Shown: positions 54,601-60,923 of the stretch, piece after piece | Position numbering within the stretch: the stretch's first letter is position 1 | Layout of the letters: every line of letters starts with the position of its first letter | Source of the DNA: Bombyx mori | Lineage: Eukaryota > Arthropoda > Insecta > Lepidoptera > Bombycidae | Direction: 5' to 3' | DNA length: 64,000 nt | Assembly (NCBI RefSeq): GCF_030269925.1 | Contig: NC_085107.1 | Location: forward strand, 12,958,001 to 13,022,000 | The notes under the pieces: generated by a model | What the model saw: the letters and a program-made list of their open reading frames with translations, nothing else | Told to the model about the DNA's origin: nothing | Databases searched by the model: none | Program-made: the position numbers and the translations under genes

Positions 54601-55350
54601 ACCATTCTAGAATTCGAAAAAATATTATCTCCGTGGTTAGAGAACATAATAAAAAAAATGTTCAATGGAAAATAAACGGGAGCGTAATGTTTGGAAATTC
54701 GAAAATATATAATACAATTTTAAAATGTAGTTTTGTGCAACAATTTCAACTGCGTTGGATGAAAATTTCAGTATTTGGAATAGGAGCAAATCTTACGTTA
54801 TTAGACTCTAGTAGGGGTTGGGAAAAAATGATTTAACCGCTAAATTTCTCGCTTCTTTTATTGTAGCGAGATAACACATTTATCGATCGATCGATCGATT
54901 TTTCAGTTCAATTATAATTTTCATAAGGTAAAGGAACAAAATCATTATATGTTGTAAACTATTCAAAAAGAATTTTATTATTAAATACATATACATACAA
55001 AAATCGATTATCTGAAATCTGGCACCCCTGAATGTCATTTTTGTAAACATCTTCAACGGGCAGACAAAAATTATTCATTAATGTTTTATTATAAAATTAA
55101 AACTGCTTTTCCGATCTCAATTTTCGGCGATTCGAATTGTGTAGGTCACGGCTGACTAAGGTGTTTTTCGCTGACATTAGATTGCCTTTCTAACTTTCGT
55201 GAGAAAATATTTAATATCTTTATTGACATTTATTGTACACCGAAAGAAGAAACAGTTATTGAAGTCTGGCATGTTGAATGGGTTTTTCATTTTCAGGAAA
55301 AGATGAGCCCGGGTGTTAGACGGTTTTGTGATCAGAGTATACGTCTTTAA
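30581..55350 (+). CDS. Proton-coupled oligopeptide transporter (SLC15/PepT), 15 exons, 709 aa
   Basis: Joined exons: 30581-30662, 33233-33374, 33777-33863, 34925-35009, 36886-37075, 38584-38666, 43286-43462, 46379-46615, 46985-47230, 48481-48584, 50090-50236, 51110-51353, 52363-52470, 53783-53926, 55297-55350. All phases fit and the total is 2130 nt including the stop. Human PepT1 is 708 aa. POT/PTR2 hallmarks are present: the ExxERF motif (TEFCERFSF, residues 18-26), LGAVLADNFIGRYK, the second signature GTGGIKPCVAAFGGDQ (about 117-132), PVPIFWSLFDQQGSRWTFQA (TM7 end), and WIVPQY...SGLEFSFTQ (TM10). A large extracellular loop lies between TM9 and TM10 (about residues 360-580). The product imports di/tripeptides with protons across the plasma membrane, in insects usually in midgut or Malpighian tubule. 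Confidence 0.93.
31085..31278 (+). repeat. Retroposon 3'-end family copy
   Basis: ATCGAGTTTCTCGTGGGATC, GGTCGCGATTCCGATCCGGTG and GCTACTAGGTACTTA-like remnants. No A-rich tail is retained. In intron 1 of the transporter gene. Confidence 0.6.
31313..31531 (-). mobile_element. Bm1-type SINE, diverged
   Basis: GTGGACGTGATCAAGGCCCA, GCCGCCCACCTTGAGATACG and CCGAAATGCATTACTGATTC. Several small deletions. Confidence 0.75.
31565..32096 (+). mobile_element. PIF/Harbinger-like short element with transposase N-terminal fragment
   Basis: About 57-bp terminal inverted repeats: left 31565-31621 begins AAGCCTTGTTCGGACTAGGC; right 32038-32096 is its near-perfect reverse complement. Inside, a 77-codon frame (31678-31911) reads RKWIDRSDKLGATKCLLKEL, resembling the WVRxWIxRRxxLGAxxxLLxEL N-terminus of HARBI1-type transposases. 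The catalytic domain is missing, so this is a non-autonomous deletion derivative. No clear 3-bp target duplication was seen. Confidence 0.72.
32770..32985 (-). repeat. Retroposon 3'-end family copy, minus strand
   Basis: The poly-T run (tail) and CCTACCTATGCTGATAGCC lead to GGCCCTAGCAAGAGCAGTGC and GAAGATCCGGCAAGAAACTG. This is the reverse complement of the plus-strand copies. Confidence 0.7.
33233..33374 (+). CDS. Peptide transporter exon 2
   Basis: Residues 28-75. Acceptor ATTTCAG at 33232 and donor GTTAGT at 33375. Encodes the end of TM1/TM2 (TILSLYLRNVLCLHENAAT) and the signature MPILGAVLADNFIGRYK. Confidence 0.9.
33777..33863 (+). CDS. Peptide transporter exon 3
   Basis: Residues 75-104. 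Acceptor TTTTCAG at 33776 and donor GTAAGT at 33864. Encodes a hydrophobic helix (VILYFSIIYLVGTLLTCCSA), the expected TM3. Confidence 0.9.
34117..34430 (+). repeat. Retroposon 3'-end family copy with A-rich tail
   Basis: CACGTCATTACGGATCCTCC, CTTGCGACGAAGGGCTCGACG, GTAGATTCTGCGAAGCACTG and GCATAAGTAGGAAAAAAAA. This is the most complete copy of this family in the window. A second copy follows about 100 bp downstream in the same orientation. Confidence 0.75.
34530..34837 (+). repeat. Retroposon 3'-end family copy, diverged
   Basis: TCTTTTAGGATCCCCCGGATCC, GCACCGGTCACCGGTCAATAG, GATCGCGATTCCGATCCGGTG and CGAATAGGTAGAGAAAAAA. More diverged than its neighbour at 34117, so an independent insertion is likelier than a recent duplication. 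Confidence 0.68.
34925..35009 (+). CDS. Peptide transporter exon 4 (PTR2 signature 2)
   Basis: Residues 104-132. Acceptor ATTTCAG at 34924 and donor GTAAAG at 35010, phase 0 out. Contains GTGGIKPCVAAFGGDQ, the conserved family signature in TM4. Confidence 0.95.
35588..36432 (+). mobile_element. R1-clade LINE 3' end, 5'-truncated, with target-site duplication
   Basis: The plus frame ending at 36082 encodes VLTGHGCFGKYLHRIG and CHHCGHDLDTAEHTLAVCPAW. This is the C-terminal Cys-His motif region typical of R1-clade retrotransposon ORF2. A GC-rich 3' UTR and a poly-A run follow to 36432. AGGCCACTCA occurs at 35578-35587 and again at 36433-36442 as a 10-bp target duplication. It inserted in sense orientation in intron 4 of the transporter. 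Confidence 0.87.
36886..37075 (+). CDS. Peptide transporter exon 5
   Basis: Residues 133-196. Acceptor ATCATCAG at 36885 and donor GTGAGT at 37076. FRLPEENQRLQRFFSTFYCT, the NLGGFMGMIVTPALR helix and CYALGFGFPAFLVLV match the TM4-TM6 stretch of PepT proteins. Confidence 0.94.
37203..37325 (+). mobile_element. Bm1-type SINE segment, inverted arm
   Basis: TGGTGATGGACCTCTTGTGAG through GGTTTGAAGGGTGGGG. It faces the copy starting at 37326, with which it forms a head-to-head hairpin. It lacks both head and tail. Confidence 0.8.
37326..37669 (-). mobile_element. Bm1-type SINE with tRNA-like head
   Basis: Minus-strand body from CGCCACCCACCTTGAG to the promoter head near 37600-37669. There, GAACACCGGTGCC (B-box complement) and TTAGGCCACGACGACTT close the element. 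Its 3' tail is replaced by the inverted arm at 37203-37325. Confidence 0.82.
37908..38217. mobile_element. MITE copy 1, 4-bp target duplication ATAT
   Basis: Terminal inverted repeats CGTCTTCTCGCATTAAAA and TTTTAATGCGAAAAGACG. 310 bp, AT-rich, no coding capacity. ATAT flanks both ends (37904-37907 and 38218-38221). A related copy lies at 51389-51707. Confidence 0.85.
38584..38666 (+). CDS. Peptide transporter exon 6
   Basis: Residues 196-223. The acceptor is a T-rich run ending ACCAG at 38583 and the donor is GTGAGT at 38667. IIFVTGKPWYRMKEPRDN matches the G(K/S)xxYxxxxP(x)GN cytoplasmic loop after TM6. VSCAW begins the next segment. Confidence 0.92.
39646..39842 (+). repeat. Retroposon 3'-end family copy with A-rich tail
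   Basis: ACTAAGTTTCTGGCCGGATC, GGTCGTGTTGCCGATCTGG, GCTAGGGCTAGTGTTGGCAA and AAGTAGGAAGCAAAA. In transporter intron 6. Confidence 0.68.
39843..41543. other. Intron 6 interior, no recognised element
   Basis: AT-rich. A weak SINE-like trace near 40640-40700 is too diverged to annotate. Confidence 0.35.
41544..41658 (-). mobile_element. CR1-like LINE 3' UTR fragment, minus strand
   Basis: A poly-T run, GCCCTTGCAGGCAGACGAGC and ACGGCCCACCTGATGGTGAG, then GGGGCAGAGCCAAGCCGCTGC. Same block as the plus-strand copies at 42768 and 43103. Confidence 0.8.
42768..42889 (+). mobile_element. CR1-like LINE 3' UTR fragment with A-tail
   Basis: ACGGTAGGCAGCGGCTTGGC through CATCAGGTGGGCCGTATGC and GGCAATAAAAAAAAAA. 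Confidence 0.82.
43103..43220 (+). mobile_element. CR1-like LINE 3' UTR fragment with A-tail
   Basis: Same block as 42768, about 215 bp downstream in the same orientation. It ends ACAAGGGCAATAAAAAAAAA just upstream of transporter exon 7. Confidence 0.82.
43286..43462 (+). CDS. Peptide transporter exon 7
   Basis: Residues 224-282, phase 0 at both ends. Acceptor GTTTTAG at 43285 and donor GTAAAT at 43463. HWLDYSIEKYGPKLVADMK and LYLYLPVPIFWSLFDQQ match the HWLDxAxEKY and PxPMFWALxDQQ motifs before and in TM7. Confidence 0.95.
43512..43618 (+). mobile_element. Bm1-type SINE 3' end, plus strand
   Basis: CAAGGTGGGGGGCGCATTTACG through GGTGGGCTGTGAGCTCGTCC and GCAATAAAAAAAAAA. Starts 50 bp after the exon 7 donor. 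Confidence 0.8.
43685..43880 (-). mobile_element. Bm1-type SINE, old diverged copy
   Basis: AATAAGCTCACGGTCTACC, AGTGCTAAGTGGTGTTCG and CTGCTTTACGGCAGAAATAG. Heavily substituted. Confidence 0.6.
43881..46378. other. Intron 7 interior, no recognised element
   Basis: Long AT-rich stretch. A GC-richer palindrome-like stretch at 44275-44350 (GTCGCCTTCGCGGACTTC) has no family assignment. Confidence 0.35.
46379..46615 (+). CDS. Peptide transporter exon 8
   Basis: Residues 283-361, phase 0 at both ends. The acceptor is CCTGCACAG at 46378 and the donor GTAAGA at 46616. GSRWTFQASRL and MPDQLQVMNPAMVLFMMP match TM7-TM8, and FIGGMLAALAFVSAGILQ is TM9. The stretch after MMP reads VCPGGVWPVFPNLPPLHKM. 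The family normally has PLFDxxxYPxxxK there, so the conserved Phe-Asp is lost and the loop is about three residues shorter. Confidence 0.9.
46985..47230 (+). CDS. Peptide transporter exon 9 (extracellular domain)
   Basis: Residues 362-443, phase 0. Acceptor CTCGGCAG at 46984 and donor GTAACC at 47231. Encodes the first part of the large TM9-TM10 extracellular domain, with a beta-strand-like LNSLPCPVHVTIRGEG and two cysteines in TCPANCAGRAL. This domain is poorly conserved in the family and is assigned by position and phase. Confidence 0.85.
47247..47491 (-). mobile_element. Bm1-type SINE, body and tail
   Basis: Begins 17 bp after the exon 9 donor with a T-rich run and TTGCTGAGATGGGTGGACG. 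Ends GGTCCTACCACCAGTA. The head is missing. Confidence 0.85.
48030..48120 (+). mobile_element. RTE-like LINE 3' fragment
   Basis: GGTTTAGGCCTATGTCCTAT, CAGTGGACTTCTGTGGGCC and GTGATGACG. This resembles the GLCPxxVDF and ATG/GAT-rich ending of RTE-like LINEs. Confidence 0.5.
48137..48382 (-). mobile_element. Bm1-type SINE, body and tail
   Basis: A T-rich run, TTGCTTAGTTTATGGACGAG and CCCACCTGGTGTTTAAGCGG through GGTCCTACCACCAGTA. Ends 98 bp before transporter exon 10. Confidence 0.85.
48481..48584 (+). CDS. Peptide transporter exon 10
   Basis: Residues 444-478. Acceptor CTCTTACAG at 48480 and donor GTTAGT at 48585, phase 0 in and phase 2 out. FMPVVIGQNSDDQIAFYFMD is extracellular-domain sequence. 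Confidence 0.85.
48962..49217 (+). repeat. Retroposon 3'-end family copy with A-rich tail
   Basis: TCACCGTCCTCGTCGAACCC, CTTGCGACGAAGGGCTCGCCG, CACACTGAGTTTCTCGCCGG and AAGTAGGAAAAG. The open plus frame across it is incidental. Confidence 0.72.
49737..49778 (-). mobile_element. CR1-like LINE fragment, short
   Basis: GGTTACAGTCGCCCGTGGACATC followed by AGTAATGCC matches the 3' UTR block at 41544 over about 40 bp only. Confidence 0.45.
50090..50236 (+). CDS. Peptide transporter exon 11
   Basis: Residues 478-527. Acceptor CTCTCCAG at 50089 and donor GTGAGT at 50237, phase 2 in and out. KVVYIGNTGPNKNVSIAVE and SAYMCLQPGK form extracellular-domain beta strands, with one candidate N-glycosylation site (NVS). 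Confidence 0.87.
50290..50428 (+). mobile_element. RTE-like LINE 3' end with GAT-repeat tail
   Basis: Translated pieces GNSWMRRTEDRVQW and RALGEAVHCRR, though frames are broken, are the C-terminal motif of RTE-type LINEs. The tail is a run of GAT triplets (about 50409-50426). Lies 50 bp after the exon 11 donor. Confidence 0.68.
50981..51042 (+). mobile_element. Bm1-type SINE fragment
   Basis: GGTGGTAGGACCTCTTGTGAG through ACCCTGCCTATTTCTG. About 60 bp. Confidence 0.68.
51110..51353 (+). CDS. Peptide transporter exon 12
   Basis: Residues 527-608. Acceptor TTGGTTAG at 51109 and donor GTACAA at 51354. GC-rich. The end of the extracellular domain (YLRAGGVYVLCLRE) leads into TM10, AWIVPQYLLVSVAEIMFAVS, then GLEFSFTQ. 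This is the highly conserved WLVPQYxxxxxxExxFSxTGLEFSYxQ motif. Confidence 0.95.
51389..51707. mobile_element. MITE copy 2, 4-bp target duplication ATGT
   Basis: Same ends as 37908-38217 (CGTCTTCTCGCATTAAAA / TTTTAATGCGAAAAGACG). 319 bp, about 85-90% alike by eye, with an indel of about 50 bp in the middle. Flanked by ATGT at 51385-51388 and 51708-51711. Starts 36 bp after the exon 12 end. Confidence 0.85.
52050..52347 (+). mobile_element. RTE-like LINE/SINE 3' end
   Basis: ACTAGCTGACCCTGCTGAC, ACTTCGTAGTGCCTC, AATCGGTCCAGCCGTTCTCG, AGCAATCCATTTTTATACT and a TATATATAGAT tail. This is a familiar dispersed lepidopteran 3' end. It finishes 16 bp before exon 13. Confidence 0.6.
52363..52470 (+). 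CDS. Peptide transporter exon 13
   Basis: Residues 609-644, phase 0. Acceptor TTTACAAAG at 52362 and donor GTAAGC at 52471. APKSMKTITIAAWYVSVAFG and NLIVILVAQTKIFESR match the APxSMKSxLQAxWLLTVAxGN start of TM11. Confidence 0.94.
52771..52818 (-). mobile_element. Bm1-type SINE fragment, short
   Basis: GGTAGTAATAGGCAGAACG and ATGGTACCGACTCATGC match the SINE middle over about 48 bp with substitutions. Confidence 0.4.
53783..53926 (+). CDS. Peptide transporter exon 14
   Basis: Residues 645-692, phase 0. Acceptor GGTGTATAG at 53782 and donor GTTAGT at 53927. ATEFFVYAAVLAVAMLTFL is TM12. The cytoplasmic tail starts with a charged stretch and a di-leucine-like SRPLLRH. Confidence 0.9.
54091..54540 (-). 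mobile_element. Bm1-type SINE, near full length with tRNA-like head
   Basis: The T-rich tail side and TTGCTGAGATATGTGGACG run to GGATTCGAACACCGGTGCATC (complement of the pol III B box) and TTAGGCCACGACGACTT. At about 450 bp it is the most complete copy in the window. In transporter intron 14. Confidence 0.9.
55297..55350 (+). CDS. Peptide transporter terminal exon 15
   Basis: Residues 693-709 and the stop. A strong acceptor (TTTTTCATTTTCAG at 55296) is in phase with exon 14. It encodes EKMSPGVRRFCDQSIRL then TAA. The complete model is then 709 aa. An alternative is reading through the exon 14 donor into a 29-residue unrelated tail ending at 54043. Confidence 0.65.
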   Translation, partial: EKMSPGVRRFCDQSIRL

Positions 55351-55792
55351 TTTATAATTGATATCACAATGTGCTTCGTAGTTATACAGGGAAGGTTTTT
55401 AAAATACTCAAATAGCAGATTCGATTACTCGGCATTAAAATGTGATTATGTTAAAACGTTCTATTGTACCAACAAAATCTGATCCCCAACTTAATCTAGA
55501 CAACAGAAGCCACGCAAATTACAAAATTAAATTTGTTTACGCGTACTTACCTATTTTAATAATAGCAAATGAAACATGAGAATATAATAATGCCCTTTAA
55601 CCTTTAGTCAAATTAACCTGAGAAATGTTTCGGCTCATCAGAACATTACCTACTTCAAATTAATATCAAAAGGTATTTCATGAAATACGATGACCTTTAA
55701 CAATTGCAGGTAAAATGTACTTGAAAACAAAATTGGTACATGTAATAGTAGCAGTGCTAAAATATTATCAAAATACAACGAAATCTGTGATC
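55351..55792. other. Downstream of the transporter, no gene
   Basis: AT-rich and presumably 3' UTR in part. No clear AATAAA was seen close to the stop. Confidence 0.35.
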
Positions 55793-56131
55793 TTTTTTTT
55801 TATTACTTGGATGGGTGGACGAGCTCTCAGCCCACCTGGTGTTAAGTGGTTACTGGAGCCCATAGACATACACAACGTAAATGCGCCACCCATCTTGAGA
55901 TACAAGTTCTAAGGTCTCAAGTATAGTTACAACGGCTGCCCCACCCTTCAACCCGAAACACATTACTACTTCACGGCAGAAATAGGCAGGGTAGTGGTAC
56001 CCACCCGCGCGGACTCACAAGAGGTCCTACCACCAGTAATTACGCAAATTATAATTTTGCGATTCGAACACCGGTGCATCGCTTCATCACGAATGCACCG
56101 GACGTCTTATCTGTTAGGCCACGACGACTTC
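55793..56131 (-). mobile_element. Bm1-type SINE with internal deletion, head retained
   Basis: The body matches the family. The sequence then jumps from ATTATAATTTTGC straight to GATTCGAACACCGGTGC, deleting about 100 bp. It ends at the TTAGGCCACGACGACTT head. Confidence 0.85.
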
Positions 56132-56302
56132 AAAATCTAGACACGTAAGACGTAAGGAAACATTCATTAATCAGTAATACAGCTCCTGAGATTATAATGA
56201 TTGATAAAATTGACGCCCACGTGTATTGTTCAAAGGCATCGATTATGGCGATTAATATCCCAATAATAAGTAAAATTTAAGCATTCACAATTTGTCACCT
56301 TT

Positions 56303-56547
56303 ACTGGTGGACGTCTTGTGAGTCCGCACGGGTAGGTACCACCGCCCCGCCTATATCTGCCGTGAAGCAGTAATGCGTTTCGGTTTGAAGGGTAGAGCAG
56401 CCGTTGTACTGTTAAAAATGAGAACATACAACTCATTTTTCAAGGTGGGTTGCGGCATTTACGTTGTAGATGTCTATGGGCTCTAGTAACCACTTCACAC
56501 CAGGTGGGCTGTGAGCTCGTCCACCTATTTAAGCAATAAATAAAAAA
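56303..56547 (+). mobile_element. Bm1-type SINE, plus strand
   Basis: TACTGGTGGACGTCTTGTGAG through GGTGGGCTGTGAGCTCGTCC and AAGCAATAAATAAAAAA. Inverted relative to the copy at 55793-56131, with a 171-bp spacer. Confidence 0.85.
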
Positions 56548-56849
56548 CCTGTAGCATATTTTTGGCAATTAAGTTTAAACTAAAATGTGAATACGTATGT
56601 AATAATTGAAAACAATTCTATTGTCATCAATGTAGGATAAACTGACTGTAGTATTATTATGCATTATGGCACAGCTATTTAAAATCAATATCTGGTGTAT
56701 TAAAAGTTAGTACTAGGTCTCAAGTTAAGTTCTAGTTCTAATATTCGATTCCAGATCGAAAGCTTATCGGCCTAACTATATCGCAAAAAAATGTATATTG
56801 TGCATAAAAGTTTGAACTAAGTCATGGGCACAATCTTGTCTGTAATGAG

Positions 56850-57150
56850 TCATTACGGATACTCCCGATCCATTAACGGTGCTTCTAGGCACCACAAGCA
56901 CCGGTCACCGTCCTCGTCGAACCCGTTGCTTGCGACGAAGAGCTCGACGAGCGAATTAACCCATAGACACAGCCCATTGAATTTCTCGCCGGATCTTCTC
57001 AGTGGGTCGCGTTTCCGATCCGGTGGTAGATTCTGCAAAGCACTGCTCAGGGTCAGTGTTAGCAACTCTCCCGGTTTGAGCCCCGTGAGCTCATCTACAC
57101 GTTAGGGTGAAGCTGCCTTTCAAGGCTATCTTCATAGGTAGGAAAAAAAA
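56850..57150 (+). repeat. Retroposon 3'-end family copy with A-rich tail
   Basis: GTCATTACGGATACTCCCG, GCACCACAAGCACCGGTCACC, CTTCTCAGTGGGTCGCG and CATAGGTAGGAAAAAAAAA. Confidence 0.75.
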
Positions 57151-57539
57151 ACTGTAATGTAAACTTAATATCATTCTAAAATTCCTCATTACGTTAAATT
57201 GTAATTCTACTTTGTATTAAGTAATCTTAGAGCAGATAACAGATGACGGCTCACTTTATATAAAATTTATTTTATTCCTTATATTCAATAACGTGGTATA
57301 AAATCGAACTGGTGACTAACATAGCAGGTGGGAGATTTAACAATGGCGGGTATTTAAATTTAAAACATTAGATTCATTGAATACATCTAAAATAATTTTT
57401 TTTTATATTTTCAATATATTAAGCTCAGTATATTCGCCTCTGATAGGTGTGTAGGGCATGGCTTCTCCCAATTGATGCTATATTAGCGAATGCCATAACA
57501 ATGCCGATCTATTATGCAGCGTCAATTAAGGTCATTCGG

Positions 57540-57655
57540 TTTGCTAGGGCTAGTGTTAGCAAATTGTCTCTCAGGTTGAGCCTGTGAGCTCACCTACCCG
57601 TCTTGGCGTAGCTGAAATAGCCTCTTAGGTTACCAGCGAATAAGTAGGGGGGAAA
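57540..57655 (+). repeat. Retroposon 3'-end family, short 3' piece
   Basis: TTTGCTAGGGCTAGTGTTAGC, CTGAAATAGCCTCTTAGG and CGAATAAGTAGGGGGGAAAAAAA. Confidence 0.7.
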
Positions 57656-57883
57656 AAAACACTTGCAAGGGCGAGGGCGAGGTATGATACCAAACGCGAT
57701 ATCACAAAATCATATCACATTCGAAAATTACACCTTATATTTTTTTTTAATCAACTGTCGTGCAATCTCCATGTAATGCAGAGGACGGTTACCAGCTAGC
57801 TGTCTTCGTATTATAATTATTCGTGATAATTAAATTATTTATACTTTGTTTAGTAATGAACTTATTTTAATTTATTTTAGGTT

Positions 57884-58127
57884 TTTTTTTATTGCTTAGG
57901 TACTTGGAAGAGCTCACAGCCCACCTGGTGTTAAGTGGTTACTGGAGCCCATAGACATCTACAACGCAAATGCGCCACCCACCTTGAAATATAAGTTCTA
58001 AGGCCTCAAGTATAGTTACAACGGCTGCCCCACCCTTCAAACCGAAACGCATTACTGCTTCACGGCAGAAATAGGCAGGGTGGTGGTACCTACCCGTGCG
58101 GACCCACAAGAGGTCCTACCACCAGTA
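57884..58127 (-). mobile_element. Bm1-type SINE, body and tail
   Basis: A T-rich run and ATTGCTTAGGTACTTGGAAG through GGTCCTACCACCAGTA. Little diverged. Confidence 0.88.
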
Positions 58128-58494
58128 AAAAAGGTCAGTAGCTAATCCCATTTGGGTTTCGGAAACGGTCTTTCAAATCTTGTAATGTACGCTAATTGTA
58201 TATAGTTTACAAAACTGAACCGGGAATGTAACTCTGATCTCTCGAAGATGAATCGTGTATGGGCGCAACGGCGTATTTTTTTTTTATATATTGTGGTTTT
58301 AAAAAATTATATTTAAATACGAATTACATATTGATAAAATGATGAAATATGAATAATATTTTTCGAAAGAATAATAAAAAAATATGAATTGGTTATTTAA
58401 AGAAAAAATCAGAATTATCGGTAAAGTTGATTATTGAAAACACGCATAAAACAACATTTTCTGAAAATAAATCGTAGCTAGATCGATTTATCGC

Positions 58495-58615
58495 CCCCGA
58501 AATCCTTTGTATACTAAATTTCATGAAAATCGTTGGAGCCGTTTCCGATATTCAGATTATTTATATATTTATATATAAAAATTGCTCGTTTAAAAGATGT
58601 AAGATATTATAAACA
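58495..58615 (+). mobile_element. RTE-like 3'-end fragment
   Basis: AAATTTCATGAAAATCGTTGG, AGCCGTTTCCGATATTCAG, a TATATA-rich stretch and AATTGCTCGTTTAAA. Confidence 0.5.
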
Positions 58616-59093
58616 AAGTAAATTAACTTCGTAGGTAATATCCGTGCATTCATTGTCGACGGGAAGCACTCGCGTGTTTAGCCGAGGATCTGAAAGCGTC
58701 GCGTCCTGTCTAGGAGTAATGAAGCAAGCGCACTCTTCCCTCTGGCCTCAGCGGGCTCATGTAAACCTAGCCACACCCACGTCCACGGATCTAAACGTCA
58801 CTACTTTAGCTAAATAATTAATGTATGTGAAGTAATAAATGTTTATCCTTAATGCTTTGTTCCTTTTACTATTTATTCAATAGAAAGTCTACGGTCGAAA
58901 TAATTTAAGGTAATCCTTAAGTTTGGGAGTAAGCTGAATAAATCAAGGTTAAGCTTTAAAGTGCGCTCAATATTGTTTTTTTTTATAATGCCTATAAATG
59001 CTCAAAGATAAATGGAAATTTACAAGCGGCAATTTGACTTGAAAAATTCTAATAGTTTTAAAAAACTAATAAAAACAAAGCATTTTTTGCTTA
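58616..59093. other. Intergenic, no gene seen
   Basis: A GC-richer stretch at 58640-58800 has no open frame or recognised family. The remainder is AT-rich. Confidence 0.35.
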
Positions 59094-59217
59094 TTCACGA
59101 TCCACCTGGTGTTAAGTGCTTGCCTGAGCCCATGGATGTCGTGAATGCCGCCACCAACCTTGAGACATGAGGTTGTAGTCTCAAGTGTGTTCTATATACC
59201 GGCATACGTTACTTCTC
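59094..59217 (-). mobile_element. Bm1-type SINE fragment, diverged
   Basis: ATCCACCTGGTGTTAAGTGC, GAGCCCATGGATGTCGTG and CCTTGAGACATGAGG. Confidence 0.65.
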
Positions 59218-59226
59218 CCAGGTTCC

Positions 59227-59278
59227 TATATATAATATAATATCCTATATATAATATAATCCTATATATAATATACGA
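59227..59278. repeat. Short TATATAATATAATCC tandem repeat
   Basis: About three copies of a 17-21-bp AT-rich unit (CTATATATAATATAAT). Confidence 0.6.
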
Positions 59279-59699
59279 GAATAAAGCAATTTTTATATCT
59301 GAACATTCTATCTTTTGTCATTAAAACGAAGAAACACTGTAATATTTTACTTTTCAGTCGACAAAACAATTACTACACAGTAATTGTAGAGTATCGTATT
59401 TGAAAAGAAAAAAAACGATCTACAGAATGATGTCGCACGAACGGGTATTGTTTTAAAAAATATCGCATGTCTTGTTCCACAAAATGCAACCGCTGCACGC
59501 CTGGGGAAGACTGCATTATTGCAAACGGTGAAGTTCTCGATAATGATACGACTATTATAATATTATTTTACAAAAATAAACAACGACTTGCTGTCCCTCC
59601 GTGAAAGTTTTGAAGAATCCTACTTTTTTCTGCATGTGCAAAATGTGGTTTACAAATAAGGATTCTTCAAAATATTTTCCTATTTAATATTGAAATATA

Positions 59700-59745
59700 T
59701 ATAAAATCAAACCCGCAATTTATAATTTGCGTAATTACTAGTGGT
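59700..59745 (+). mobile_element. Bm1-type SINE 5' part, split by LINE insertion
   Basis: AAAATCAAACCCGCAATTTA and TTTGCGTAATTACTAGTGG match the SINE central segment. They continue directly in sequence terms with 60700-60923 on the far side of the LINE. Confidence 0.75.
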
Positions 59746-60686
59746 TTTTTTTTTTTTTTTTGTCAGGAGGAAACAACCGGACTTCCTTCGGGGATGGAGG
59801 GCGGGGCATGTCGGAGTTGAACCGACTAAAACCTCCTGTCGCTCAACAACCAGCATCCAAACCTCGCATGAGACAGAACTCATGAAAAGGCAAAGGGGGG
59901 AAAGTGAAGCGTTTAGTGCGGAGCACATCTCTCCCATCACCCTCCCCCTTGGGACGCCGGACTGGCGGTCGTCGGCGCCACGACCACCAGTCCTCTCGGT
60001 CGGCAGGCTATCCGAAGCCCGCCTAGATGGCGCCGGTTAGAATGGTCTACCCTCGGAATACCCCGCTGCGTCAGAACCAGCGTGGGTTGAGGATAGCCGG
60101 CCTTCCATCACCCGGACGCTCTTGCATAAAACGCGTGCAGAGCAGCTTGCACGTCATCTTCTTAGGTCCCCTTCGCCGGTCCCCAGGCCGACATGTGAGA
60201 GAGACCTGAAACACTTAGAGGGCCAGGGCTTAGGCGAAATCCGCCTGCCTGGCCCCCGTTCGACGGCGGCGGGCCTGCGCGTCTCGCACGCGCCCCGCCG
60301 CCTCCTTCTGCGAGATGGTGCACTCGCAGAAGTCGAGCATCGCCTCGTCGTCACCGAGCATTGATGCCACAACACCCGGCAACGACAAGTCGTTTCCTAT
60401 TTTTCCGACAAGGACACGGCGCCACCCCTCCCATGCGGGGCAGGCGACGAGCGTGTGCTCCGCCGTGTCCAAGTCGCAACCACAATGGTGGCACTCTGCT
60501 GTCAGCTCGGCTCCAATCCGGTGCAGGAACTCACCGAAGCAACCATGCCCAGTGAGCACCTGCGTGAGCCGGAAAGTGAGGCGTCCTCTGTCACGATTCA
60601 CCCAATTCACAAGAACCGGGCGAATCGCCTCGACGGTCCTACGACCAGCCGAAGGATCGGCCAGCCGTCTGGACCATGACCCCAGC
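59746..60686 (-). mobile_element. R1-clade LINE 3' end inserted in a SINE, with 13-bp target duplication
   Basis: The minus frame 60688-60230 encodes VLTGHGCFGEFLHRIG and CHHCGCDLDTAEHTLVACPAW, the R1-clade C-terminal Cys-His region also seen at 35588. The element's poly-A lies at the left as a T run (59744-59761). AATTACTAGTGGT occurs at 59733-59745 and 60687-60699. The 3' UTR differs from the copy at 35588, so this is a sister family. Confidence 0.87.
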
Positions 60687-60699
60687 AATTACTAGTGGT

Positions 60700-60923
60700 A
60701 GGATCTCTTGCGAGTCCGCAAGGATAGGTACCACCACCCTGCCTATTTCTGCCGTGAAGCAGTAATGCGTTTTGGTTTGAAGGGTGGAGGAGCCGTTGTA
60801 ACTATATTGAGACTTAGAATTTATAGCTCAAGGCGGGTGGCACATTTACATTGTAAATGTCTATGGGCTCCGGTAACCACCTTACATCGGGTGGGCTGTG
60901 AGCTCGTCCAACCATCTATGGGT
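60700..60923 (+). mobile_element. Bm1-type SINE 3' part, split by LINE insertion
   Basis: AGGATCTCTTGCGAGTCCGC through GGTGGGCTGTGAGCTCGTCC. The tail is lost and the sequence joins GC-rich LINE-like DNA at 60924. Confidence 0.82.
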
